Source of the DNA: an uncultured Coriobacteriaceae bacterium
Lineage (GTDB): Bacteria > Actinomycetota > Coriobacteriia > Coriobacteriales > QAMH01
Assembly: GCA_902783175.1 (NCBI GenBank)
Contig: CACZQA010000213.1
Location: 1-8,775 of the forward strand
DNA length: 8,775 bases
Reading direction: 5' to 3'
The translations under genes and the position numbers were made by a program. The notes under the pieces are model-generated. The model saw only the letters and a program-made list of their open reading frames with translations, made no database searches and was not told the origin of the DNA. How positions within the stretch are numbered: position 1 is the first letter of the stretch; every line of letters starts with the position of its first letter. Positions 1 to 6,151 of the stretch are shown here, piece by piece.

Positions 1-141
1 AAGGAAAACGGGGGATTTTTCCGGAAGTTTTTCCGCAGCGGGGCGCCCGGGAGGGCGCGCAGGGGCCCTGAGCTGGGGAAACCCGGGAAACGGATGTTTC
101 CCGGGTTTCCAAAAAAATAATGAGATGAGAACCGATGACGG
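1..141. other. Noncoding region after the LytR_C gene
   Basis: No convincing gene is seen in this edge segment. It contains the long inverted repeat listed separately at 77-110. It also has a smaller GC-rich hairpin at 43-58 (GCGCCC / GGGCGC, loop GGGA) and two direct copies of TTTTTCCG at 16-23 and 28-35. A weaker GGAAAA / TTTTCC pair lies at 3-8 and 17-22. Together these look like a transcription-end region between the minus-strand envelope genes and whatever lies to the left. Confidence 0.5.
77..110. repeat. Perfect 15-bp inverted repeat, terminator-like hairpin
   Basis: The arms at 77-91 (GGAAACCCGGGAAAC) and 96-110 are exact reverse complements around a 4-base loop (GGAT). The hairpin starts about 32 bases after the stop of the minus-strand LytR_C gene, so it probably ends or stabilises that transcript. 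It lacks the usual U-tract on the exit side: in the minus-strand transcript the run of seven U comes before the stem, and in a plus-strand transcript the stem would be followed by seven A. The arms contain the repeated word GGGAAAC, so alternative pairing registers exist. Confidence 0.6.
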
Positions 142-1452
142 CTAATACGGCTTGTAATTCTTTCCGACGACTACCAAGACATCGCCTGAGAAGCTGTAGC
201 GTGCGGCGCTGTTGACGACGCGCCCCTGCCCGAGGTCCGAGACGAGCAACTGCGCCGCGCTCTTGTGGGCACTGTCCTTGTACACGACCAGCGTCTCCTC
301 GTAGACGAACTGCGATGCGTTGCCCGAACTGCCGATCTTCCAGCCCTGCTGCTCGAGCTCCTTCTTGCAGTCGTTGGCAACGCCCGTGACGCCGACTCCG
401 TTCCAGATGTCGACCGTCGCACTCGACCTGATGTTCGCATAGCTCGCAAGCTCTGCCTGGCTTGCCACGGGGGAAAGCCCTGCCGCCGTCCTCGTGATCA
501 TGCTGTTCCACGAGTCTGTCTCGACGGTCGAGTACGAGCCGCTTCCCGAACTCTGCGAGCTTACCGGCGCCTGCGATTGGTAGATGCCCGCATCGGTGAC
601 ACCCTGCATCGCAGAGAACACGGAGGACATGGTGCTCGTATCTGCATCCGTGCTCACGCAGGTCGTGAAGGTGCTTGCCACCGTGGCTATCTGCTCGTTG
701 CTGGAACCGCAGATCTTCTTCGTGATTGCCGTCGTGAGCGTCGTGGTATCGGCGGCGGCAGGATCGATCCCGAGCGGGGCAAGGCCATCTTCCAAACGGG
801 CAAGCCCCGCGTTGTTCATCTCGAAGTAATGGCTCGCCTCGACACTCGCGAGCTTTTCCGTTGCCACCGTTATTCCGCGCTCGCCTTGCAGGTCAAACGC
901 CTCGGCGATGCTGCGGTACCCATAGCCGTCGAGATAGATACGCGTATCGGAAGGGATCCACAGGAACGTGATGCACTTGCCGTCCGGATTGACGCAGACG
1001 AGTGCCAAAGACTCGAGCTTGCCGCGTCCTGCCTCGGCTGACGAGGCATCCGTCTTGACGAGCACGCCCCAAAACGGGCTCGTCTTGGAGTCCGTTGCGG
1101 TGAGCACGCTCGAGAGCTGGTCTTCGTTCAACGTGGACTTGAGCGCGTTTTTTGCCGTCTGCTGGTACACGAACACGCCGACCGCTGTCGCGAGCGCCAG
1201 CGAGCAGACGATAAGAACGACGATCTTGATCAGAGCGGAACGGGAGATGCGGGATTTTTTGTTGTTGGACGGGTGAATGTACGAACCACGGCGCCTTGAC
1301 CCGCCCGCGGGCCTGCTCGTCCCACCGCGGCGCGTGTTTGCCGTGGACATGGTGAGGCCCTTCCTGTTGCGGGGGTTGCCCCCGGGAAGCTTCACTGACC
1401 TCTTGCCCGCACCGCTGATATCGAGCCCGCCGCCCTTTCTCCTAGGTGACAT
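142..1452 (-). CDS. Membrane-anchored LCP-like protein with C-terminal LytR_C domain
   Basis: Predicted 436-residue envelope protein. A very basic, Gly/Arg/Ser-rich cytoplasmic stretch (about residues 1-73) is followed by one membrane segment (about 74-96) and an extracellular part. Residues about 126-228 resemble an LCP (LytR-CpsA-Psr) fold, including a VNPDG turn and an IPSDTRI strand that matches the LCP motif IPRDT. The RxDT and PRDT arginines needed for LCP phosphotransferase chemistry are missing (LESL and PSDT), so this domain is probably not an active ligase. A Ser/Thr-rich linker (about 232-335) leads to a LytR_C domain at about 345-432, recognised from the VDIWNGVGVTGVAN motif. Translation may start at 1452 with GAAAGG upstream. 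Met35 at 1350 also has a good AGGAAGG site, giving 402 residues. The gene lies 27 bases after murA and is probably co-transcribed with it. A role in wall polymer attachment or regulation is inferred. Confidence 0.75.
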   Translation of the reverse strand: MSPRRKGGGLDISGAGKRSVKLPGGNPRNRKGLTMSTANTRRGGTSRPAGGSRRRGSYIHPSNNKKSRISRSALIKIVVLIVCSLALATAVGVFVYQQTAKNALKSTLNEDQLSSVLTATDSKTSPFWGVLVKTDASSAEAGRGKLESLALVCVNPDGKCITFLWIPSDTRIYLDGYGYRSIAEAFDLQGERGITVATEKLASVEASHYFEMNNAGLARLEDGLAPLGIDPAAADTTTLTTAITKKICGSSNEQIATVASTFTTCVSTDADTSTMSSVFSAMQGVTDAGIYQSQAPVSSQSSGSGSYSTVETDSWNSMITRTAAGLSPVASQAELASYANIRSSATVDIWNGVGVTGVANDCKKELEQQGWKIGSSGNASQFVYEETLVVYKDSAHKSAAQLLVSDLGQGRVVNSAARYSFSGDVLVVVGKNYKPY

Positions 1453-1479
1453 GCATCTTGCCTTTCGAACGAAAGCCGG

Positions 1480-2775
1480 CTAGCCCACCGCGTCGATGGG
1501 GACGCGCCTGACGTCTGCCCCAAGCCCGCGTAGCTTTTCCTCGTAGCTCTCGTAGCCCCTGTCGATATGGTAGATGCTGTCGACCACGGTCTGCCCGTCT
1601 GCCACGAGCCCCGCCAGGACCAACGCGGCGCCGGCGCGCAGGTCGGTCGAATTGACCGGGGCGCCCGAAAGTCGCGGAACCCCTGAGATGAGCGCGTGGT
1701 GCCCGTCGATGCGAATGTCGGCGCCCATGCGCCTGAGCTCGGCGGCGAACATGAAGCGGTTCTCGAACACGTTTTCGGTGATGATCGAATCGCCCGAGGC
1801 GAGCGAGGCGAGCACCATGAACTGCGCCTGCAGATCCGTCGGGAACCCAGGATGCGGAAGCGTCTGGATGTCCACCGCGCGGAGCTCGGAGCTGCGCTCG
1901 ATGGTGATGGAGTCGTCGGTGCTGATGAGATCGCACCCCATCTGCTGCAGCTTCTTGAGCGCGAGCGCGAGGTGGTCGGGGCATACCCCCTCGACCGTCA
2001 CGGGCCCGCCACTCAAGGCGCCTGCGACCAGGAACGTGCCCGCCTCGATGCGGTCGCCCACCGTCGTGTGCTGGGTCGGATGCAGCTCTTTGACGCCGTT
2101 GACGATGATATTTGGAGTGCCCGCGCCTTGGACGTCGGCTCCCATCGCGTTGAGGAAATTCGCCAGGTCGACGATTTCCGGCTCGCAGGCGGCATTGCGG
2201 ATGGTCGTCGTGCCCTGAGCGCACACGGACGCCATCGTGAGGTTTTCCGTCGCGCCGACGCTGGGGAAATCGAGAAGGACCTCTGCGCCCCTGACCCCAT
2301 TGGGAGTCGTGGCCTCGATGTAGCCGTGGTCCATCTCGAACTCGACGCCGAGCGCCTCGAGGCTCGAGATGTGCATGTCGAGCTTTCGCGAGCCGATCTG
2401 GCAACCACCGGGCATCGCGACGTGCGCGCGGCCGAAGCGCGTGATGAGCGGACCGAGAATGGAAATCGACGCGCGCATCTTGGCGACGAGCGCATAGGGC
2501 GTCTCGTACGAGTCGATGCTGCTCGTGTCGATGAAGATGGTCTGGTTGGTGAGCCCGCGCTCCGGGCCGCGGGTGACCTTGGCCCCCAAAGTGGTGAGGA
2601 CCTCTTCCATGATCTCGACGTCGGAGATCATGGGAACGTTGTCGATTCGAGTTTCCCCGATTGCCATGACACTTGCGGCCATGAGCTTGAGCACGGAGTT
2701 CTTTGCGCCGCCGATTTGCACGGTGCCCGTAACGGGCCTGCCGCCGTTGACGACGATTACATCATGGGAATCCAT
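1480..2775 (-). CDS. murA: UDP-N-acetylglucosamine 1-carboxyvinyltransferase (MurA)
   Basis: Cytoplasmic enzyme of the first committed peptidoglycan step: transfer of enolpyruvate from PEP to UDP-GlcNAc. At 431 residues it is close to the usual family length of about 420. Expected active-site elements are all visible. GGAKNSVLK carries Lys25 and Asn26 near the N-terminus. PGGCQIGSRKLDMH carries Cys125, the residue that adds to PEP and is the fosfomycin target. PGFPTDLQAQF carries the catalytic Asp314. TDLRAG (Arg380) and HIDRGYE (Arg406) match the conserved arginines of the phosphate site. Because Cys rather than Asp is at position 125, the enzyme is predicted to be fosfomycin-sensitive at target level. 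The ATG at 2775 follows an AGAGAGGG stretch. The next gene downstream is the LytR_C envelope protein, consistent with a wall operon. Many Gram-positives carry two MurA copies, and which one this is cannot be told here. Confidence 0.97.
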   Translation of the reverse strand: MDSHDVIVVNGGRPVTGTVQIGGAKNSVLKLMAASVMAIGETRIDNVPMISDVEIMEEVLTTLGAKVTRGPERGLTNQTIFIDTSSIDSYETPYALVAKMRASISILGPLITRFGRAHVAMPGGCQIGSRKLDMHISSLEALGVEFEMDHGYIEATTPNGVRGAEVLLDFPSVGATENLTMASVCAQGTTTIRNAACEPEIVDLANFLNAMGADVQGAGTPNIIVNGVKELHPTQHTTVGDRIEAGTFLVAGALSGGPVTVEGVCPDHLALALKKLQQMGCDLISTDDSITIERSSELRAVDIQTLPHPGFPTDLQAQFMVLASLASGDSIITENVFENRFMFAAELRRMGADIRIDGHHALISGVPRLSGAPVNSTDLRAGAALVLAGLVADGQTVVDSIYHIDRGYESYEEKLRGLGADVRRVPIDAVG

Positions 2776-2803
2776 ATAACCCTCTCTCTTGCATTAGGGA
2801 AGG

Positions 2804-2809
2804 AGTTTA
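2804..2809 (-). promoter_or_regulatory. Possible extended -10 element for murA
   Basis: On the minus strand TGCTAAACT reads as an extended -10 (TGn plus TAAACT, 4 of 6 consensus bases). It would start RNA roughly 20 bases before the murA start codon. No good -35 box is found at 16-18 bases; the nearest candidate is TTCAAA at 2830-2835, which gives a 20-base gap. This is a weak call. Confidence 0.25.
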
Positions 2810-2811
2810 GC

Positions 2812-2862
2812 ATGGAGACTTGGGCAAAATTTGAAGATGCTGTGATGGACATGAATCCGTAA
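2812..2862 (+). other. Tiny plus-strand ORF (16 codons) with strong ribosome-binding site
   Basis: ATG at 2812 follows a near-ideal AAGGAG (2800-2805) with a 6-base gap and opens a reading frame encoding METWAKFEDAVMDMNP before TAA. It is acidic and resembles no family I recognise. It is the only plus-strand frame in the window with such a start signal, and no plus-strand gene follows that it could lead into. It could be a real small peptide, a remnant of a lost gene, or chance, since the same purine run is pyrimidine-rich untranslated leader on the murA strand. Confidence 0.25.
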
Positions 2863-2865
2863 GAG

Positions 2866-2937
2866 TCAGCGCTTCCGCGCTCTCCGTGCGTTCTTCTTGG
2901 TACCGCCTTTGGTACCACCCTGCTGCGCCCACAGCAT
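2866..2937 (-). other. Possible 23-codon lysine/arginine-rich ORF
   Basis: A minus-strand ATG at 2937 opens a 23-residue frame ending in GTKGGTKKNARRARKR before TGA. The composition is like very small basic ribosomal or RNA-binding proteins, and it carries a tandem GGTK repeat that comes from two GGTACC words 12 bases apart. Against it, the GGAG before the ATG is only one base away, and the frame starts 13 bases past the tRNA terminator with no room for a promoter other than inside the tRNA. A competing GTG start in another frame has better SD spacing. Family unknown. Confidence 0.25.
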
Positions 2938-2949
2938 TCTCCAAATACG

Positions 2950-2976
2950 AAAAAAGGCCAAACAAGCGTTTGGCCT
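2950..2976 (-). terminator. Intrinsic terminator after tRNA-Arg
   Basis: On the minus strand AGGCCAAAC, loop GCTT and GTTTGGCCT form a perfect 9-bp stem followed directly by a run of T (2955 to 2950). It begins 12 bases after the CCA end of the tRNA, which is the normal layout for a tRNA terminator. It may also end transcripts arriving from the long operon on the right, since no other terminator is seen there. Confidence 0.92.
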
Positions 2977-2987
2977 GGGGTTTTGTT

Positions 2988-3064
2988 TGGCGCGCCCGGG
3001 GGGATTCGAACCCTCGACCGTCGGATTAGAAGTCCGGTGCTCTATCCAGCTGAGCTACGAGCGC
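2988..3064 (-). tRNA. tRNA-Arg, anticodon UCU
   Basis: A 77-base cloverleaf can be folded by hand. The acceptor GCGCTCG pairs with CGGGCGC (one G-U), then U8-A9, a D stem GCTC/GAGC with loop AGCTGGATA, an anticodon loop CTTCTAA (anticodon TCT), a 5-base variable loop and the T loop TTCGAAT. Discriminator G73 and an encoded CCA complete the 3' end; without CCA the gene is 2991-3064. It reads AGA and, by wobble, AGG codons, which are minor in such high-GC genes. Two stem positions do not pair: C27 with A43, and A50 with C64 in the T stem. The gene has its own promoter-like boxes and a strong terminator. Confidence 0.95.
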
Positions 3065-3083
3065 GCTTGTCTGACGCCGGGCC

Positions 3084-3112
3084 ATTTTAGCGCAAGATGC
3101 AAACGCTGACGA
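3084..3112 (-). promoter_or_regulatory. Likely promoter of tRNA-Arg
   Basis: On the minus strand TCGTCA (3107-3112, 4 of 6 to the -35 consensus) and TAAAAT (3084-3089, 5 of 6 to the -10 consensus) are separated by 17 bases. Transcription would start near 3077, about 12 bases before the mature tRNA 5' end. The boxes lie in the 55-base gap after the operon stop codon. Confidence 0.5.
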
Positions 3113-3119
3113 ACGGGAA

Positions 3120-3908
3120 TTACTCCTGCGCTCCCTCGAGGCTCTCGAGTCCTATGAGCGCCGCACCCACCGCGCCGACGATCTCGGGCTCGTCGCAGAT
3201 GTAGAGGGCCTCGCCCAAGGCGGCCTCGACAGCCTCGACGACGCCCAGGTTCTTTGCGACGCCGCCCGTCATCATGTAGACCGGTTCTGGCTTGACGCGA
3301 CGCAGAAGCGAGCACGCCTTGCCGGCGATCGCCTCGTGCACGCCATGCGCGATATCGGCCTTGTCCGTGTCGTTGGCGATAAGCGAGATGACCTCGGACT
3401 CGGCGAACACCGTGCACATCGAGCTTATCTCGACGTGGCGCTCCGAGCGCTGCGAGAGCGGGCCCAGTTCTTCGATCCCGACCTCGAGCGTGCGTGCCAT
3501 CGCCTCGAGGAAGCGTCCCGTCCCCGCCGCGCACTTGTCGTTCATGGCGAAGTCCGCGACCTCGCCGTTCTCGTCGAGGCGGATCGCCTTGGAATCCTGT
3601 CCGCCAATGTCGAGAATGGTCCGCACCTCGGGGTTGAAGTACCACGCGCCCTTCCCGTGGCAGGAAATCTCCGTGACGTCGAGATCGGCGAAGTCGACCG
3701 ACACGCGCCCGTACCCCGTCGAGACGATGAGAGAGACGTCCTCGCGCGCGATGCCCGCCTCGTCGAGCACCTCTTGAACCACGCGCTCCGCAGAGCTCGT
3801 GGCGCGTGCCCCTGTCCGGATGACCCTGCTTGCCACAAGGTTGCGGGATTCGTCGAGCACCGCCGCGTTGGTCGAGGTCGAGCCGGAATCGATTCCGAGG
3901 ACGTACAT
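3120..3908 (-). other. Possible internal start: stand-alone activase (262 residues)
   Basis: Inside the fusion gene, ATG at 3908 (codon 314) begins exactly where the ATPase domain starts (MYVLGIDSGSTST). It is preceded by AGGTGA with a 4-base gap, which matches the 3' part of the ideal Shine-Dalgarno sequence. The product would be 262 residues, close to the roughly 260 residues of free HgdC activases. Either the cell makes both fused and free activase, or this is the preserved start site of a gene that lost its separating stop codon. Confidence 0.45.
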
Positions 3909-4847
3909 CTTCTCACCTGGCTTCCTATTGACGGGGGCAGCGGCGCTCGCGATGCCCCGCGCCGTCTTGAGCGTCTCGGCGAACGCCTCGACGCGTGTCC
4001 GAATCTGGCCGCTTGACTGCGCTGTCACGTCGGTCTCGATCTTTAAGACGGGGATGTCGAAACGAGAATGGATAAACGCGTACTCGTACGAGTAGATATC
4101 GCAGAATTTCATCGTGTGGTACACGATGCCATCGACCCGCTTTGCCTGCTGCTCGAGAAACGCGTCGCGCGTTGCGACATCGTCCATGCGCATACAGGGC
4201 AACTGCTCGAGCAGCGCCCGCGCATAGCATGTGATGAGGGCATGGTCGTCGAGCGCCTCGAGCTGCTCGTAGGACATGCCGACCGTGCGCTGCGCGCCAA
4301 GGCACGTGATGTCGAAGGAGACGTCGACGCCGTTGTCGTTGAGGATGCGGGATATCTCGGCGCTGTAGCGCGCGCCCACGACCCCGACGCGCGGCCTCTC
4401 TGCCGCACGCTGCCCTGCGCCCTTCTGCCGCATCTTGCCGGCATGCTGAGAGACGAGGAGGTCGATGAGGCAAGACCTGTTGAACTCGTGCCCCGAGAAC
4501 TGCCGGTACCTCTGCAAGAGGTCCTCGATGCGGCGCGCGAACAGCATGACGCTCGCGTCGTCGACCTTCCGCGGAAGGTCGAGCAGGTACACGAACTTTT
4601 CGGGATAGAGCACCTTGCAGGTGTCGTGCAGGCGTCGGATCGAATCGCAGCAGGTGGTGAACACGATGCCTTCGTACCCGCGGCTATCGATATCCTCGAG
4701 AACGGCCTTGGCGTACGAGCAGACGTTGGGGTGCATGTACGCGTCCGCCTCGTTGAAGCTCGCGACATGCGGCTCGACCCGCACCGGATCGGCCGAAAGC
4801 GCGCTTAGAAGCTCGACTGGGGTGTACTTGCAGACATAGCCGATCAT
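3120..4847 (-). CDS. 2-hydroxyacyl-CoA dehydratase D-component / activase fusion protein
   Basis: Predicted 575-residue cytoplasmic iron-sulfur protein joining two partners that are usually separate. Residues about 1-295 match the HgdB/YjiM-type dehydratase D-component. Cysteines are at 6 (YVCKYTP), 43 (HPNVC), 66-67 (FTTCCD) and 249 (KFCD), and an IETD...GQIRTRVEAF ending is typical of the family. Residues 314-575 are an HgdC/YjiL/BadF-type ATPase of the ASKHA fold, with phosphate loops GIDSGSTST (318-326) and DIGGQDSKAI (413-422), and an adenosine motif TGGVAKN (527-533). Cys439 (NDKCAAGTG) and Cys478 (SSMC) are 39 residues apart, as in HgdC, where such cysteines hold a [4Fe-4S] cluster between two subunits. 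The activase would hydrolyse ATP to push one low-potential electron into the dehydratase cluster. The ATG at 4847 overlaps the upstream stop by four bases. Longer in-frame starts lie inside the upstream gene and are disfavoured. An internal ATG at 3908 has its own SD. Substrate unknown: a hydroxyacyl-CoA, or a small molecule as in double-cubane proteins. Confidence 0.88.
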   Translation of the reverse strand: MIGYVCKYTPVELLSALSADPVRVEPHVASFNEADAYMHPNVCSYAKAVLEDIDSRGYEGIVFTTCCDSIRRLHDTCKVLYPEKFVYLLDLPRKVDDASVMLFARRIEDLLQRYRQFSGHEFNRSCLIDLLVSQHAGKMRQKGAGQRAAERPRVGVVGARYSAEISRILNDNGVDVSFDITCLGAQRTVGMSYEQLEALDDHALITCYARALLEQLPCMRMDDVATRDAFLEQQAKRVDGIVYHTMKFCDIYSYEYAFIHSRFDIPVLKIETDVTAQSSGQIRTRVEAFAETLKTARGIASAAAPVNRKPGEKMYVLGIDSGSTSTNAAVLDESRNLVASRVIRTGARATSSAERVVQEVLDEAGIAREDVSLIVSTGYGRVSVDFADLDVTEISCHGKGAWYFNPEVRTILDIGGQDSKAIRLDENGEVADFAMNDKCAAGTGRFLEAMARTLEVGIEELGPLSQRSERHVEISSMCTVFAESEVISLIANDTDKADIAHGVHEAIAGKACSLLRRVKPEPVYMMTGGVAKNLGVVEAVEAALGEALYICDEPEIVGAVGAALIGLESLEGAQE

Positions 4848-6127
4848 GCGCAGGCCTGCCCTTCGCCTGTAGCGTCCAGCAGCTCGAGAAACGCCTCGAA
4901 GCGCGTCTTTACCTGCCCCTCCTGGCCGCTGCGGCGGTCGATGGCATCGCCGTCGAGGGCGAGCATGGGCACGCCCAGTTCGGACATCTGACGCTTGAGC
5001 AGCTGGACCCCTCCACAGGACTGCTTGCAGCCCCAGTGGCAGAACTCGACGACGCCATCGCACTCGTAGTGCTGCACGTAGCGCGATACCGCGTCGATTT
5101 TTCGGGAGAAATCCCCGTTGTAGATGTTGCAGATCATTTTTCGCGCGAGCGCGTGAAGCGGCCGGCCAACGTCGAGCTGCTCGACGAAGTCGAGGTTGAA
5201 GTCGTCGGCGACTACCGTCAGATTCTCGTTGTAGTTGAGGTATTCGTTGAGCGTCGGCTGCGCATACGGCACGATATGCACCCAGAACAGCCGCTTGCTC
5301 GTGTCGAGCGGCTGTGCGTCTATCTCGGAATCGAGCATCCTGAAGAACTCGAGCGCCCATTCGCTGCCGATGCTCAGGTGCGTTGCGAACAGCATGAACA
5401 GGCGCATGATGAGCGCCTCGGGGTACGCATGCGTCCGGCGCTTCTCAAGAAATGAGAGGTAGTGCGCCTTGGACTCGTTCTCGCGTACGAGGACCTGCCT
5501 GAGTTGGTCTTCGTCGAAGCGTGTGCCCGAGAGCCCCTCGAGCCACGAGACCATCTCGCGCAGCTGCGCCACGACGTACTCCTCGCCCTCGGGGCTCCAT
5601 ACGTGGGGAATGTCGATGAGGCGCGTCGGGAGACCTTCGTGCTTGCGCAGGTACCTGAAGGTGTTCGTGTTGCAGTCGCAGATTGTGGACGTGGTGATGC
5701 CGCACAGAGGCTTGGGCACGAGCCCCGCCTCGCACGCGCCGAGAAACGTCTTGTGGTACGAGCACATCGTGCTCGCGAAGCCAGCCGTCTCGCAGGCGTC
5801 GATGAGGCGGTCTTCGATCCAGAAGCCCGACAGGTACGAGGCCAGGCATTCCATGGAGATGCACTTGATGTCGAAGCACTGGAGAATCTCGACGGGCGCG
5901 AATATGTTGGTCCAGGCGAACTGCCCTGGCTTTCCCAAGACGTCCGCTACTTCCTTCATCGCCATGTGGCGCAGGTACTGGTGGGCATTCGGGGACTGCG
6001 CATCGGGAAAGTGCCCCGTGCGATACGACTCGGCGTGCAGGCCGAATCGTATCAACGCATTCGCGCGGTCGGGGTTCTTCTCGAGCGCCTGCCCCACGTA
6101 GGAGCCATAGGTGCGTGCTACATCCAT
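4844..6127 (-). CDS. 2-hydroxyacyl-CoA dehydratase family protein (D-component, cysteine-rich)
   Basis: Predicted 427-residue protein of the HgdA/HgdB-FldB/FldC superfamily, the oxygen-sensitive iron-sulfur enzymes that remove water from 2-hydroxyacyl-CoA by a ketyl radical or, in double-cubane relatives, reduce small molecules. Family signs are FAPVEILQCFDIKC (77-89), the Cys-rich stretch 84-152 with nine cysteines (including STICDCN, 147-153), and the C-terminal EFCHWGCKQSCGG (361-373) with cysteines at 363, 367 and 371. In total 15 cysteines are present, far more than the three usually needed for one [4Fe-4S] cluster. Its partner is the fusion protein encoded next, so the pair would form a heterodimer plus activase. 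No Shine-Dalgarno sequence precedes the ATG at 6127; a 6-bp hairpin sits there instead, and the frame is continuous with the upstream small gene except for its TAA. Translation may therefore depend on reinitiation. Substrate not predictable. Confidence 0.85.
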   Translation of the reverse strand: MDVARTYGSYVGQALEKNPDRANALIRFGLHAESYRTGHFPDAQSPNAHQYLRHMAMKEVADVLGKPGQFAWTNIFAPVEILQCFDIKCISMECLASYLSGFWIEDRLIDACETAGFASTMCSYHKTFLGACEAGLVPKPLCGITTSTICDCNTNTFRYLRKHEGLPTRLIDIPHVWSPEGEEYVVAQLREMVSWLEGLSGTRFDEDQLRQVLVRENESKAHYLSFLEKRRTHAYPEALIMRLFMLFATHLSIGSEWALEFFRMLDSEIDAQPLDTSKRLFWVHIVPYAQPTLNEYLNYNENLTVVADDFNLDFVEQLDVGRPLHALARKMICNIYNGDFSRKIDAVSRYVQHYECDGVVEFCHWGCKQSCGGVQLLKRQMSELGVPMLALDGDAIDRRSGQEGQVKTRFEAFLELLDATGEGQACA

Positions 6128-6134
6128 AGGTGAG

Positions 6135-6150
6135 GCTGCCGGGAGGCAGC
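6135..6150 (-). promoter_or_regulatory. Intergenic hairpin in front of the dehydratase start codon
   Basis: GCTGCC and GGCAGC form a 6-bp GC-rich stem with a 4-base loop. It fills nearly the whole 24-base gap between the stop codon of the ribbon-helix-helix gene and the ATG of the dehydratase gene, in the place where a ribosome-binding site would be expected. It could modulate reinitiation or protect an RNA end. No U-tract follows, so it is not an intrinsic terminator. Confidence 0.45.
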
Positions 6151-6151
6151 G

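Noticed and set aside
1696..2862. Long plus-strand open frame (388 codons) opposite murA
   Set aside because: It is the antisense shadow of murA. Its translation is rich in Arg/His/Asp, matches no family and crosses into the intergenic region, while murA on the other strand is unmistakable. The other long plus-strand frames opposite moaA/moaC (7052-7948), the fusion gene (4068-4808) and the dehydratase gene (5462-6133) are rejected for the same reason.
2988..3064. tRNA-Arg as an integration site of a mobile element
   Set aside because: No integrase, no second copy of the tRNA 3' end and no change in base composition are seen on either side within the window.
4848..5360. Upstream extension of the fusion gene to 746 residues
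   Set aside because: The extra 171 residues are an Arg-rich shadow frame inside the dehydratase gene. The ATG at 4847, overlapping the upstream stop as ATGA, begins the recognisable domain.
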